The notes under the pieces were generated by a model. It was not told the DNA's origin. It did not search any database and was given only the letters and a program-made list of their open reading frames with translations. A stretch of 64,000 nucleotides of DNA from Skeletonema tropicum (Eukaryota > Bacillariophyta > Thalassiosirophyceae > Thalassiosirales > Thalassiosiraceae), in NCBI GenBank assembly GCA_037178625.1, contig CM074135.1, forward strand, positions 622,001-686,000, written 5' to 3'. The position numbers and the translations under genes were made by a program. Every line of letters starts with the position of its first letter. Positions within the stretch are counted from its first letter, which is position 1. Below, in pieces: positions 42,443-51,398 of the stretch.

Positions 42443-44362
42443 TCAAGAGGAGGCGTCTTGGAGCTTACTCATACATTGATTTTCACCTATCGGGCTGTCT
42501 GATATATTGAACCGATGAATCAAGTACCCTATCATTTCTTCTCCACTTGGAACAACGCCATGACTGCTGCACAACAAATGCATTGAATACGAATATTTGT
42601 AAAATAGATCACTGATGCTCATGGCTTGGTTTTTCTCTACCACGCCTGTGATGGGGTCTTCCTTCGAAAGCTCCAGTGCACGTAGGAGAAGAGAATCAAA
42701 TTCATTTGTTGATTGGTTTACATCCCTCATCCAAGTGCAGAAATTTGATTCAAAAGATTCCGAATCATACGATTGAGTATCATTGGAAGAACACGACACT
42801 TGCAGTATCCAACGTTCAATCGCTGCGCGGTTGAAGATGAGACTACTTCGATTTGTAGGATAAGGAAATGAAGTGCCTTGGGTTGTGCCCTCTAATTGTT
42901 TCAGCGATGTTGAAGGAGCATATATCTGAGCACTTTCTTGGTCATCACACATCTTCAACTCTGCTGTATTGTATGTCATATGATCGAACACAACAAGAAG
43001 AAAACTAGGCAAAATGCTTAAATCATTTCCCAATTTTTCAGATTGAAGCTTGAATGCGTGACTGATCTTTCTATAGCGCAATACGGATACTCCCATTGCC
43101 AGCCCCAATCGTCGTTGCACACATACTTCTTCTGTAGACGTCGCAGTTGCATTGATATGAGAGTCCTCCATCTCAGGAACAGGAACTACTGATGTCTCAT
43201 TGACTGTATCTGTCTTTTTGCTCTGCAGTTCTTCTGAAGAGGACGCAGTTGTATTGATTTTAGATTCATCAGTCTCAGACTCGGCTGATTGCTCATTGGC
43301 TGCTGTGTTGCTCTGCAGTTCTTCTGTAGAGGATGCAGTTGCACTGATATCAGATTCCTCCGTCTTCGGAACTGCTGTATCATTGACTGCGTTATTGCTC
43401 TGCAGCTCTTCTGTAGAGGACGCAGTTGTATTGATTTTAGATTCATCAGTCTCCGACTCAGCTGATGTCTCATTGGCTGCGGTGTTGCTCTGCAGTTCTT
43501 CTGTAGAGGATGCAGTTGCACTGATATCAGATTCCTCCGTCTTCGGAACTGCTGTATCATTGACTGCGTTATTGCTCTGCAGCTCTTCTGTAGAGGACGC
43601 AGTTGTATTGATTTTAGATTCATCAGTCTCCGACTCAGCTGATGTCTCATTGGCTGCTGTGTTGCTCTGCAGTTCTTCTGTAGAGGATGCAGTTGCACTG
43701 ATATCAGATTCCTCCGTCTCCGGAACTGCTGTATCATTGACTGCGTTATTGCTCTGCAGCTCTTCCGTAGAGGACGCAGTTGCATTGATATCAGATTCCT
43801 CCGTCTCAGACTCTGCTGATGTGTCATTAGCTGTGTTATTACTTTGCAGCCTACGGCTTTCAAGCTCAACATCACTATCAACACCCGATTGTTTTGCACA
43901 TGATAGTTCTAATGCTTGGCAAGAAGAATCCCCCGACATTATGGAACGATCCGTATTAATTTCAGTCGCAATGAGCATATTTCGTACAAAAGGCGGTGAA
44001 GCCCAAGTATCTCGTTGTTTGTGCAAGTAGTCCATCCTGCTTTCAGAACCAATCGAAATTACATCCACCAATACATTTGTGTGACTGTCGTCGTGATCAG
44101 AAGGTTGAGAAGCAGCCCATGTTTTCATTGCAGTAACCGCCTGTTGGGCTTCTTCGTAGTAATCCTCGGTATTGTTGGAAGTCGACCATGGTAACTTGTC
44201 AATCGCACGGTCTCTTATCCAAGATTGAAGTCGATGCACTTCCGAGACCGATCCCTTCAGCTGGGGTGAGGTCTCATCCTCTCGAAAGAGCACGCTTCCA
44301 CTTGATATGATTGTCAGCACTAGGACTGGACCTAGAAAGAATTGACGACGGAACTCTGCCAT
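42443..44362 (-). CDS. Secreted/type II membrane protein with internal 59-residue repeats, possibly fringe-like glycosyltransferase-derived
   Basis: The protein is 639 aa with an N-terminal signal anchor ('FFLGPVLVLTIISSGSVLF'). 'VDVISIGSESRMDYLHKQRD' followed by 'TWASPPFVRN' resembles the early strand of fringe-type/beta-1,3-glycosyltransferases. After about 150 residues the sequence is split by acidic Ser/Thr/Glu repeats (residues about 170-400). It then resumes with 'CVQRRLGLAMG' and 'PSFLLVVFDHMTY', where an active enzyme would have an Asp-x-Asp; here it is degenerate. The transferase link is tentative. The gene is convergent with the TSUP gene. Confidence 0.45.
   Translation of the reverse strand: MAEFRRQFFLGPVLVLTIISSGSVLFREDETSPQLKGSVSEVHRLQSWIRDRAIDKLPWSTSNNTEDYYEEAQQAVTAMKTWAASQPSDHDDSHTNVLVDVISIGSESRMDYLHKQRDTWASPPFVRNMLIATEINTDRSIMSGDSSCQALELSCAKQSGVDSDVELESRRLQSNNTANDTSAESETEESDINATASSTEELQSNNAVNDTAVPETEESDISATASSTEELQSNTAANETSAESETDESKINTTASSTEELQSNNAVNDTAVPKTEESDISATASSTEELQSNTAANETSAESETDESKINTTASSTEELQSNNAVNDTAVPKTEESDISATASSTEELQSNTAANEQSAESETDESKINTTASSSEELQSKKTDTVNETSVVPVPEMEDSHINATATSTEEVCVQRRLGLAMGVSVLRYRKISHAFKLQSEKLGNDLSILPSFLLVVFDHMTYNTAELKMCDDQESAQIYAPSTSLKQLEGTTQGTSFPYPTNRSSLIFNRAAIERWILQVSCSSNDTQSYDSESFESNFCTWMRDVNQSTNEFDSLLLRALELSKEDPITGVVEKNQAMSISDLFYKYSYSMHLLCSSHGVVPSGEEMIGYLIHRFNISDSPIGENQCMSKLQDASS
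43221..43850. repeat. 177-bp tandem coding repeat
   Basis: The motif CTCTGCAGTTCTTCTGTAGA recurs at 43311, 43488 and 43665, exactly 177 bp apart. Each unit is a dimer of two related 29-30-residue modules containing 'SSTEELQSN'. Copies are nearly identical and the period is a multiple of three, so the frame is kept. Confidence 0.85.
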
Positions 44363-44721
44363 GGTAATATGCTTTTAGTAGGAGTTCCTTAGACGACCTA
44401 TCATTATGAGGGTAAGAGAATTATGCAAATAATGACTAGAATGGTCATGGTTGCGTCCACATACGTCTCTTCATGCCGGGGCAGGATCTTTATGCCATGG
44501 TCATTGTCACTGTGACCGTGACTCAATGAAACAAGAGGGCTACAAAAGCGGGGATGCCCTTCTCCCTACAACATATCTTAATCAGTCTGTCATCCCCGGA
44601 AAACTTCAAGATACGTCAGTCTTCGTGATCTTTCTCTTCGGGCACCGCAGCACTGCATGATCATCGATCCCACCCCTACGCCTTACTATTCATCGAACAA
44701 CAACAACCAATATCGTCCACC
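44363..44721. other. Divergent promoter region, repeat protein / PsbU
   Basis: These are the 5' flanks of two divergent genes. A CATGGTCATTGTCACTGTGACCGTGACTC-like stretch near 44496-44523 is partly palindromic (GTCACTGTGAC). No gene recognised. Confidence 0.35.
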
Positions 44722-45483
44722 ATGAAGCTCGCTATCATCTCCGCTCTTGTCGCGTAAGTCTACACCGAAGCCAATGGTGGTGGTTCTGCTGGAATTTAAG
44801 GGGGGTGTTGGAGTTTTGAAGAAATTGACAGATTGGAGTTTAGTATCAGTGTCATCGACAGAATAACTTACGTGTCGATGTCGAAAGCAATCCCATTCAG
44901 GGTGGGATGCGAACAAACTAAATTACAATTAGTTCAAGCTAAGACGGAGGCCATCGGATGTACTGCATCAATTGCGCAGTGTAATTGGACAGATATATTT
45001 TTTGCACAACTCGTGAACTTTCCTCTAACATTTTGCGTTCCTCCACATATCTCATCGCTTATATACAGCTCCGCTGCTGCGTTCGCCCCTAACGCTCAGC
45101 CCGCAGCCCAAACTGCCCTCAACGCCGAGGCTGACCGTCGTGCCTTCCTTGGTGCCGCCGCCGCCTTCGGTGCCGCTGCCGTCCCCATGGCCGCCAACGC
45201 CAAGGTTGACTACGAGGGAGTTGGTCTTCTTGGAGGAGGATCCCAAATCGATCTTAACAACGCCAATGTTCGTGCCTACCTTCGTCTTCAGGGTATGTAC
45301 CCAGGAGCCGCTGGAAAGATTGTTACCCACGGACCATACAAGACTGTTGCCGATGTTTACAGTATTCCCGGACTTTCCTCCGCCGAGAAGGAAGTTATCA
45401 AGAAGTACGAGAGCAAATTCGTTGTAACTACTCCCTCTCCTGAATACGTTATTGACCGTATCAACAACGGACTTTACCGTTAA
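44722..45483 (+). CDS. psbU: Photosystem II 12-kDa extrinsic protein PsbU (2 exons)
   Basis: Exon 1 is 44722-44753 and exon 2 is 45069-45483; a 315-bp GT-AG intron lies inside the leader, giving 148 aa. PsbU sits on the lumenal face of photosystem II and stabilises the oxygen-evolving cluster. The leader is tripartite: signal peptide with the plastid motif 'SAAAFAP', then a twin-arginine-type lumen signal 'DRRAFLGAAAAFGAAAVPMA' ending 'ANAKVDY'. The mature domain shows 'IDLNNANVRAYLRLQGMYPG', 'GPYKTVADVYSIPGLS' and 'VTTPSPEYVIDRINNGLYR', as in PsbU. The codon use is strongly biased to C/G-ending codons, as in the FCP gene, pointing to high expression. Confidence 0.95.
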
Positions 45484-45848
45484 GTGGTTGCTTTTTCAAT
45501 CAGTATAAAGCAAACAACTGTTGTATTGAATCGTACCCATCCAATCTCTTATACTTCTAATATTATTGGATAGGAGACAAACCTTTCAGGGAAGTTTTGT
45601 GGTCATCTCTCGGCCAGAGTCTCTCTTCACGGACGTTAATATGAATAGTTCGTAACATTGACCACGGAACTGGTCTTCCAGTCCACACCCAACTAGACAA
45701 TGATCTTAGATCTTGAGCTAATAGACATATTGAAGAGGGGGAAGGCTTTGTATCATAATATAAAATACTAAGTCTCCTTTTTTGGCAGAAACACGATTAC
45801 TTTTTCACTTACTCATTTTCACTTACTCCTACTTAGTATGTCTGCGAA
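45484..45848. other. Intergenic, convergent 3' ends of psbU and the GS fusion
   Basis: I see no gene or repeat; only the 3' flanks of the two convergent genes. Confidence 0.4.
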
Positions 45849-47984
45849 TCATTTGCCGAATACGGCTGCAACTTCTTCCTCCAGTGAGGTTTCAGCTTTT
45901 GCTTCAAATTCACGAACCGCGATGTAAGCGGTGCTCAACTCTTGCCCTAACACAGAAAGCAAGAAATTGTCCTCCTTCAAACAATCGAGACTCTCACTAA
46001 GCGATTGTGGCAATGGGGCAGAAGCAGCAGTATCAGCGCTAGCCATTGGTCGTAGCACTTTTCCACTCTTCAAACCTTCCATTCCTGCTGACAGAATCAT
46101 TGCCAGCTCCAGGTAAATGTTAGCTGTCGCATCAGCAAGTTTATACTCTACGTTCGTTGCCTTCCTCGTGTTTAGATCCACACAGACGCGTAGAGGAACT
46201 TCCTTGTCTTCTGTTGACCAGTTGATAGATGATCCTGTCCAGCAACCGGCCCCAACTCGACGGTACGAGTTTACAGTGGGAAGACTGAAGCTTAGTAAAG
46301 ATGGTAAATGATCCAGTAAACCTTCAATGAAGGATTCTCCCCTAAGACTGATTCCTGTTGGTTGAGACGAGTCCGAAAAGGCATTTTGAGACGATCCAAC
46401 ATCTTTAAAGGAAAAGTGAAGGTGCAAGCCATTCCCTGCAGCTGACAATGAAGTCTTGGGCAAGAAAACTGCCTTCATTCCATGATGCGTAGCAACGTTT
46501 ATTATTGTCTCCTTCGTAAACAGGACATTGTCAGCAAGCCGAAGAACATTGTTCTCGGAGTAGCTGAGAACCACTTCTAACTGACCTGGCGCACTCTCTG
46601 CATGAATTAGCTCTACAGGAATATCTTGCTGCTGAAGCTGATCGTAAACAGAACTTATGAAGTCTTCTTGGTCGTTGAGAGAGGTTGAGTTCGCGAAAGT
46701 AGAATTATCTACGGGCTGCATACCTCCATCTTTGTTTCGACGATACAGCATGAACTCTAACTCTGCTCCAATGCAAAATTCAATTCCAATTTCATCCCTT
46801 GCTGTATGTAACACTCTCTCTAACAAACCACGAGTGCATAATGGACTCAAGTCTTGAGTGAGCTGATCATGAGCGGTACACATAACCATTGCAGTCTTTG
46901 GAGCATAGGGAAGTATCTGCAAACTAGACAAATCAGGTTCAAGAGTCAGCACATTGCTTGCTGTCAAGTTTGGTGCTTTAGGTACATCCATTGTTGTTGG
47001 AAGTCCTGCGAAGCAAACCTCTGCAATACTCGTTGGACTAGTCATTGGATGGGAGACACGTTTTTTGATCAGAAAGTCAATTGGTACTGCTTTGCATCTG
47101 ATGGTATTGTGAGCATCCAAAATTGTGAATCTAATAAAGTTGACGCCTGCTGCCCTCAGCGAACGGAGTAATGCAATTTCGTATCCATTGCCTTTGTCTC
47201 TGATGTATTGTGATGGTTTGAGAACCATGATACTATGATCTGTAATATCAACATTCGACGTAGATTGTTGTTTCACTTGTTTCGCTGCAGGAAGAGATGA
47301 TATTATTTCTCCCTTGTCATTTACTTCATCATAGACGCCTATTTCCTTTAGACATTGATCTGTCGTTAATCTCCGAGAAAAACCTTTCATTCCGTGCATT
47401 CCTTTTTCATGGCAATCTGCACTATTTGCTGCACAAGCATCATCCACCACAGTCACAAAAAAGCCAAGGTCGGCCGCGTCTCTCACAGCACTCTCTACAC
47501 ACTGATCTGTTAGCTGACCAACCACAAGCAATTGCTCAACTTGTAAATTGCGTAGAATATACTCAAGCTTTGTTGATTGGAACACAGAACAAGATGTTTT
47601 GGGTAGACAAATGTCTTCACCTACTATGGGTTTGACTCCGGGCACAAACTTAGCCGGATTTGATGGCCCAGGAAGACTTGAAAGATCTCCACTTAGCTTG
47701 TAATCCAAACTCACATCTCTGCAGTCATCTGTGAGAGCTTCAAGGTACGTGAAGATTACTTGTATCTTATTCTTTCTGACGGAGTCCAACAACCGTTTTG
47801 TATTGTGAATCATTCGAGGAAAACTTTGCGAATGTTTGTACTCTTTGCTGGTTAGATCTACTTGTGTCAATTCATCTTGAATATCGATGATTAGAAGAGC
47901 CATTGACGACGGCCGCAGCGGAAAATCGTACCGGCTTGATACACCGGGCGTCACACGTGACTGGAGGGATCCTCTCGCCGCCAT
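45849..47984 (-). CDS. Isochorismatase-family hydrolase fused to glutamine synthetase-like enzyme
   Basis: A single uninterrupted 711-aa ORF. Residues about 20-205 are an isochorismatase-like cysteine hydrolase with the triad Asp34 ('LLIIDIQDE'), Lys129 ('LPKTSCSVF') and Cys162 ('LTDQCVESAVRDA'). Residues about 255-700 are a glutamine-synthetase catalytic domain of the FluG/GSI-like type: 'FCIGAELEFMLYR', 'ESAPGQLEVVLSYS', 'AAGNGLHLHFSF', 'SYRRVGAGCWTGSSINWS' and 'NVEYKLADATANIYLELAMI'. The metal Glu/His and ATP-binding Arg positions look intact. The hydrolase could release ammonia or an amine that the ligase joins to glutamate; that coupling is my inference. Compare FluG, which fuses an amidohydrolase to the same type of domain. 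Confidence 0.9.
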   Translation of the reverse strand: MAARGSLQSRVTPGVSSRYDFPLRPSSMALLIIDIQDELTQVDLTSKEYKHSQSFPRMIHNTKRLLDSVRKNKIQVIFTYLEALTDDCRDVSLDYKLSGDLSSLPGPSNPAKFVPGVKPIVGEDICLPKTSCSVFQSTKLEYILRNLQVEQLLVVGQLTDQCVESAVRDAADLGFFVTVVDDACAANSADCHEKGMHGMKGFSRRLTTDQCLKEIGVYDEVNDKGEIISSLPAAKQVKQQSTSNVDITDHSIMVLKPSQYIRDKGNGYEIALLRSLRAAGVNFIRFTILDAHNTIRCKAVPIDFLIKKRVSHPMTSPTSIAEVCFAGLPTTMDVPKAPNLTASNVLTLEPDLSSLQILPYAPKTAMVMCTAHDQLTQDLSPLCTRGLLERVLHTARDEIGIEFCIGAELEFMLYRRNKDGGMQPVDNSTFANSTSLNDQEDFISSVYDQLQQQDIPVELIHAESAPGQLEVVLSYSENNVLRLADNVLFTKETIINVATHHGMKAVFLPKTSLSAAGNGLHLHFSFKDVGSSQNAFSDSSQPTGISLRGESFIEGLLDHLPSLLSFSLPTVNSYRRVGAGCWTGSSINWSTEDKEVPLRVCVDLNTRKATNVEYKLADATANIYLELAMILSAGMEGLKSGKVLRPMASADTAASAPLPQSLSESLDCLKEDNFLLSVLGQELSTAYIAVREFEAKAETSLEEEVAAVFGK

Positions 47985-48374
47985 TGCAGTTACTTCTATC
48001 GACCAGGAGGTGACCTGATATGGGTTGGTTAAAAAATGATGTCTGGGTTACCTATCACAACCTGAGAATGCCATTCATTATCATGCCGCCAGCCGCCATA
48101 GATATGGCATGGTTCTTTTATGTCAAGAAGATCGCAGACAGAAAGAAGATCTCTGTTGATCTTTCCCGCCTTTTTCGAAGGATTCCATATCACACACACT
48201 CTCGCTCATCGATAGTTATTGTCCAGTATGTTCGTCGATGATAGGAAGAAGGGTAATTCTTTTCGCCTACCCGATCCAATCGATATTTAAAATGTCTGCC
48301 TTGAGGATTCGACATACTTTTCGATAACAGTTGAAGCTATTTTTCAATGGAGAAGATAAGTTTTGACAAACAAT
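47985..48374. other. Intergenic
   Basis: Lies between two minus-strand genes and should hold the promoter of the GS fusion. No gene or repeat recognised. Confidence 0.4.
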
Positions 48375-49412
48375 CTAGTTTACAACATTCTTAATCTTCC
48401 CTCCAATGTATGACTCAATGTTGTCAGTAGTCATATCGACAAGTCGCTGTCTCGTTTCAAGTCTCCTCCAACCAATGTGTGGTGTTAGAAAAACATTGTC
48501 AAGTGTCCACAATTCACTATCCGCTGCTGGTGGCTCCACCTCTTGTGTATCCAAACCTGCACCAGCAATCACCTTCTCTTTCATACAATTGATCAACTCA
48601 GCCTCATTAATAATTGCACCGCGGGCAGTATTGATCAGAAAAGCTGTGGGTTTCATGAGTCGGATCTCCCGCTCTCCAATCGAATGCCGTGTCTCGTTAT
48701 TCAATGGGCAGTTGATTGACACAAAGTCAGATGATGCCAATAGCTCGTCCAAGGGAACAACTTTCACTCTATCATTGTTTTCATACTTGTGCCCTTTTGG
48801 CAACCTTCCAGATCGGCTTGAAATAAGAACTTCCATGCCCAATGGTAGTGCAACATCTGCAACTGCAGTACCGATAGTTCCACTTCCTCCGATTAATCCT
48901 ATTTTCTTGTTTGTAATTTCATAGATTGGGTGTTGAAACACACGAAAGTTGGATTGATTGCCTTCATGTAGCATTTTGGCTTGTTGGAATATAGCTGCAG
49001 AGAAATTCATTACATACGTAATAACCATGTGAGCAACACTTTCTGTGGAGTACGTTGGAATATTCACGACATCGATGCCTTTTGCACGTGCGTCAGCAAT
49101 TGGTATGTTATTATAACCTGTGCCAGCCTCACACATGAGCTTCACATTAGGTGAGAACTTCTGCACTGCCGATAATGGAACCTCCATCTCTTTGGTGATG
49201 ATGATTTCTGCATTGCTTGAGTTAACCAAATTGGCAATTTCATCTGCATCGGTGATGGCATCTACGGCGTTGACTGTCAAATCTGTGATTGTTTGAAGTC
49301 GTGAAAAATCGAGCGCCTTGTCGTAGTCAAGGCGACTTGCATTTAGGAAAATTGCAGTTGGACGTCTCATGAGTATTCTTGTCGCTGCCGTTGCCATATT
49401 GTTGTCTATCAA
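48375..49412 (-). CDS. D-isomer-specific 2-hydroxyacid dehydrogenase
   Basis: The protein is 345 aa (or 340 from the Met at 49397). NAD-binding 'KIGLIGGSGTIGTAVADVAL' and the catalytic Arg ('LINTARGAIINEAEL'), Glu ('GAGLDTQEVEP') and His ('FLTPHIGWRRLETRQR') are all present. 'EAGTGYNNIPIADARAKGID' is the family's substrate-loop region. The type is glycerate/hydroxypyruvate or 2-ketoacid reductase, possibly photorespiratory; a specific substrate cannot be assigned. The N-terminus may be a weak organelle signal ('MATAATRILMRRPTAIFLNA'). Confidence 0.9.
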   Translation of the reverse strand: MIDNNMATAATRILMRRPTAIFLNASRLDYDKALDFSRLQTITDLTVNAVDAITDADEIANLVNSSNAEIIITKEMEVPLSAVQKFSPNVKLMCEAGTGYNNIPIADARAKGIDVVNIPTYSTESVAHMVITYVMNFSAAIFQQAKMLHEGNQSNFRVFQHPIYEITNKKIGLIGGSGTIGTAVADVALPLGMEVLISSRSGRLPKGHKYENNDRVKVVPLDELLASSDFVSINCPLNNETRHSIGEREIRLMKPTAFLINTARGAIINEAELINCMKEKVIAGAGLDTQEVEPPAADSELWTLDNVFLTPHIGWRRLETRQRLVDMTTDNIESYIGGKIKNVVN

Positions 49413-49662
49413 CTGCTGCGTAGAGTGGCATGTAGGTACTTCTACGTTACGGTGTCATGGTCATACGTAAACCCGTTCCAGCAAAATTTTTGGTCGAAAG
49501 ATGCCGGCGAAAGATCTGGCGCGCCCTTCCCGCCATGGATATCTTCCCGACTCCCAAAGTTCAACAAAACCAACACGCACGAGATCTCTCTAGCTTGCCG
49601 ACGCAACCTCCCCGCCGCATCCAACTTCCACCACAATACGTCCGTCAATTAAACTTGCAACC

Positions 49663-50250
49663 ATGAAGTCCGTTATCTTTGCCTCTGCTCTCGCCACCGC
49701 CGCCGCCTTTGCCCCCGCTCAGGTTGGAAAGACCACCACCGCTCTTAACGCCTTCGAGAACGAGCTTGGTGCCCTCCCCCCAGTTGGCTTCTGGGACCCC
49801 GCCGGCCTCTCCGATGGTATCTCCCAAGAGAAGTTCGACTCATACCGTCTTGCCGAGCTCAAGCACGGACGTGTTGCCCAAATGGCTGTTCTTGGATACG
49901 TTGCCCCAGAGACCTACCGATTCGGATATGACTTGGTCCCCGGTGAAGTAAGCACCAGCGACATCCCCAACGGTCTTGCCGCTGTTACCGCCATCCCCTT
50001 CCTCGGATGGGCCCAGATCATCGCCTTCGTTGGATGTGTTGAGACTTACGGATGGTTCACTTCCCCCACTGGAGTAATTGACCTTCCTGATGACATTCTT
50101 GCCAAGCGTCAGACTGCCGAGCTCCAACACGGACGTGTTGCCATGCTTGCCGTCCTTGAGCTCCTCCGTCACGATGCCCAAACTCTTGCCGGACTTGATC
50201 AGGGATACCCTCATTTGATCACTGGACTTCCTTTCATCTACGACAACTAA
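49663..50250 (+). CDS. Fucoxanthin chlorophyll a/c-binding light-harvesting protein (Lhcf type)
   Basis: The protein is 195 aa in one exon. The leader 'MKSVIFASALATAAAFAPAQ' has the plastid AAAFAP site. The two symmetry-related chlorophyll-binding helices are 'SYRLAELKHGRVAQMAVLGY' and 'RQTAELQHGRVAMLAVLELL', each with the Glu...Arg pair. A middle hydrophobic helix ('GWAQIIAFVGCVE') lies between them. The length and short loops fit an Lhcf main antenna protein. Codon use is highly biased, as for psbU. Confidence 0.95.
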   Translation: MKSVIFASALATAAAFAPAQVGKTTTALNAFENELGALPPVGFWDPAGLSDGISQEKFDSYRLAELKHGRVAQMAVLGYVAPETYRFGYDLVPGEVSTSDIPNGLAAVTAIPFLGWAQIIAFVGCVETYGWFTSPTGVIDLPDDILAKRQTAELQHGRVAMLAVLELLRHDAQTLAGLDQGYPHLITGLPFIYDN

Positions 50251-51094
50251 GAAGATGATTGCTATATCTTATAAATAGTGATTAGTTTCACTCTGTAGAA
50301 GGTGGATGGTGAAATTTTATCGCGCTCTGGTGTTCTAGTTCATCCGCGGTGATGTCTGCGCACAAGATATATATAGTGTTGTGTGCAACATCATTAGACA
50401 CTGACTGGACATTAATACAAACACACACAAACAGTCGACAACATAAGTTTCTAGAGAGACATTGTCGACGAGTTGAAAAACCATGGAAGATTGGTCATTT
50501 CTTTTTTCGGAAACCAGTAGATTAACATAATATAATACCCAAGGTAGCTAGAAACGAGTGCAGGTGCAAGCTTAACTGTATGTATCTCTATCAGTAGAAT
50601 AAATAGTCATACTGATGCATCATACTTGTTACACTTCTTGCTCTACCACTTCGCACGCACGACCTGACTGTAGCTTATGTAGTACTGTGATCTGAGATTC
50701 CCCTGTTTTCAGCCAGAAAGAGAGGCTAATACAGACTTCGTTTAACAACTCTCTCTTGCGACGCCAATACCTCTAGAGGCATGTTATCCAAAACATGCAG
50801 TTGATGGTACCAACAAGGACTCGCAAGAATTGACTCAACTCTTCCATCTTGTTCTTTCCAATCTCAAGCATATGACACACATCTTCCAAAGGAAAACACA
50901 TGAAACAGCATTATGAATCTTACATTCATGTTTTGCCAACAATACAAAGGAAAAAGCTTAGCAATGGTGCCGAAGGTATGGGATATTTGCATGCACCTCA
51001 AATAAGTACTGCTATATATCATCTTCTACACTGCCAAATGCTGTGCACTTTTTGACAATTCATGATTGCAAGAATGACCCCAACAAATGTAACA
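50251..51094. other. Long intergenic stretch between FCP and tRNA-Met
   Basis: I see no supported gene over about 840 bp. It has the FCP 3' flank, CACACACAAACA-type microsatellite near 50420, and no repeat shared with the rest of the window. Confidence 0.4.
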
Positions 51095-51167
51095 GCTCCG
51101 TTAGCTCAGTAGGTAGAGCGCAGGTCTCATAATCCTGAGGTCGTGAGTTCGATCCTCACATGGAGCA
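51095..51167 (+). tRNA. trnM-CAU: tRNA-Met (CAT), elongator type
   Basis: A 73-nt cloverleaf: acceptor GCTCCGT pairs with ATGGAGC (one G-T), D stem GCTC/GAGC, anticodon stem CAGGT/TCCTG with a terminal T-T mismatch and loop CTCATAA giving anticodon CAT, and T arm GTGAG-TTCGATC-CTCAC. The discriminator is A at 51167. A box and B box (GGTCGTGAGTTCGATCC, 51139 on) are intact and there is no intron. A D-arm and acceptor like this fit elongator rather than initiator Met. Confidence 0.95.
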
Positions 51168-51398
51168 AAATTTACTTTTGCATTTTTTCCTACTCTGCAG
51201 TCAGTGAATGATCCTACACAGCTTCTCTGGAGATTAAAGTAGGAGTAATGTTGTACAATACTTCTATAATGATGTGCTTTTTTATGCTTGAAACTTCCTC
51301 TAATATTTTGGCAGCTCATTCTGATTTGGGGCTTGTTTCCCATCACACGACTGACTCTCTTCTCTTCATTCAAAGCAACCTTACGAACTCATGATTTA

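Noticed and set aside
43200..44030. 276-codon plus-strand open frame across the 177-bp repeats
   Set aside because: It is the antisense shadow of the repeat protein. Its length comes from the repeat period being a multiple of three, and it reads as Ser/Val/Ala low complexity.
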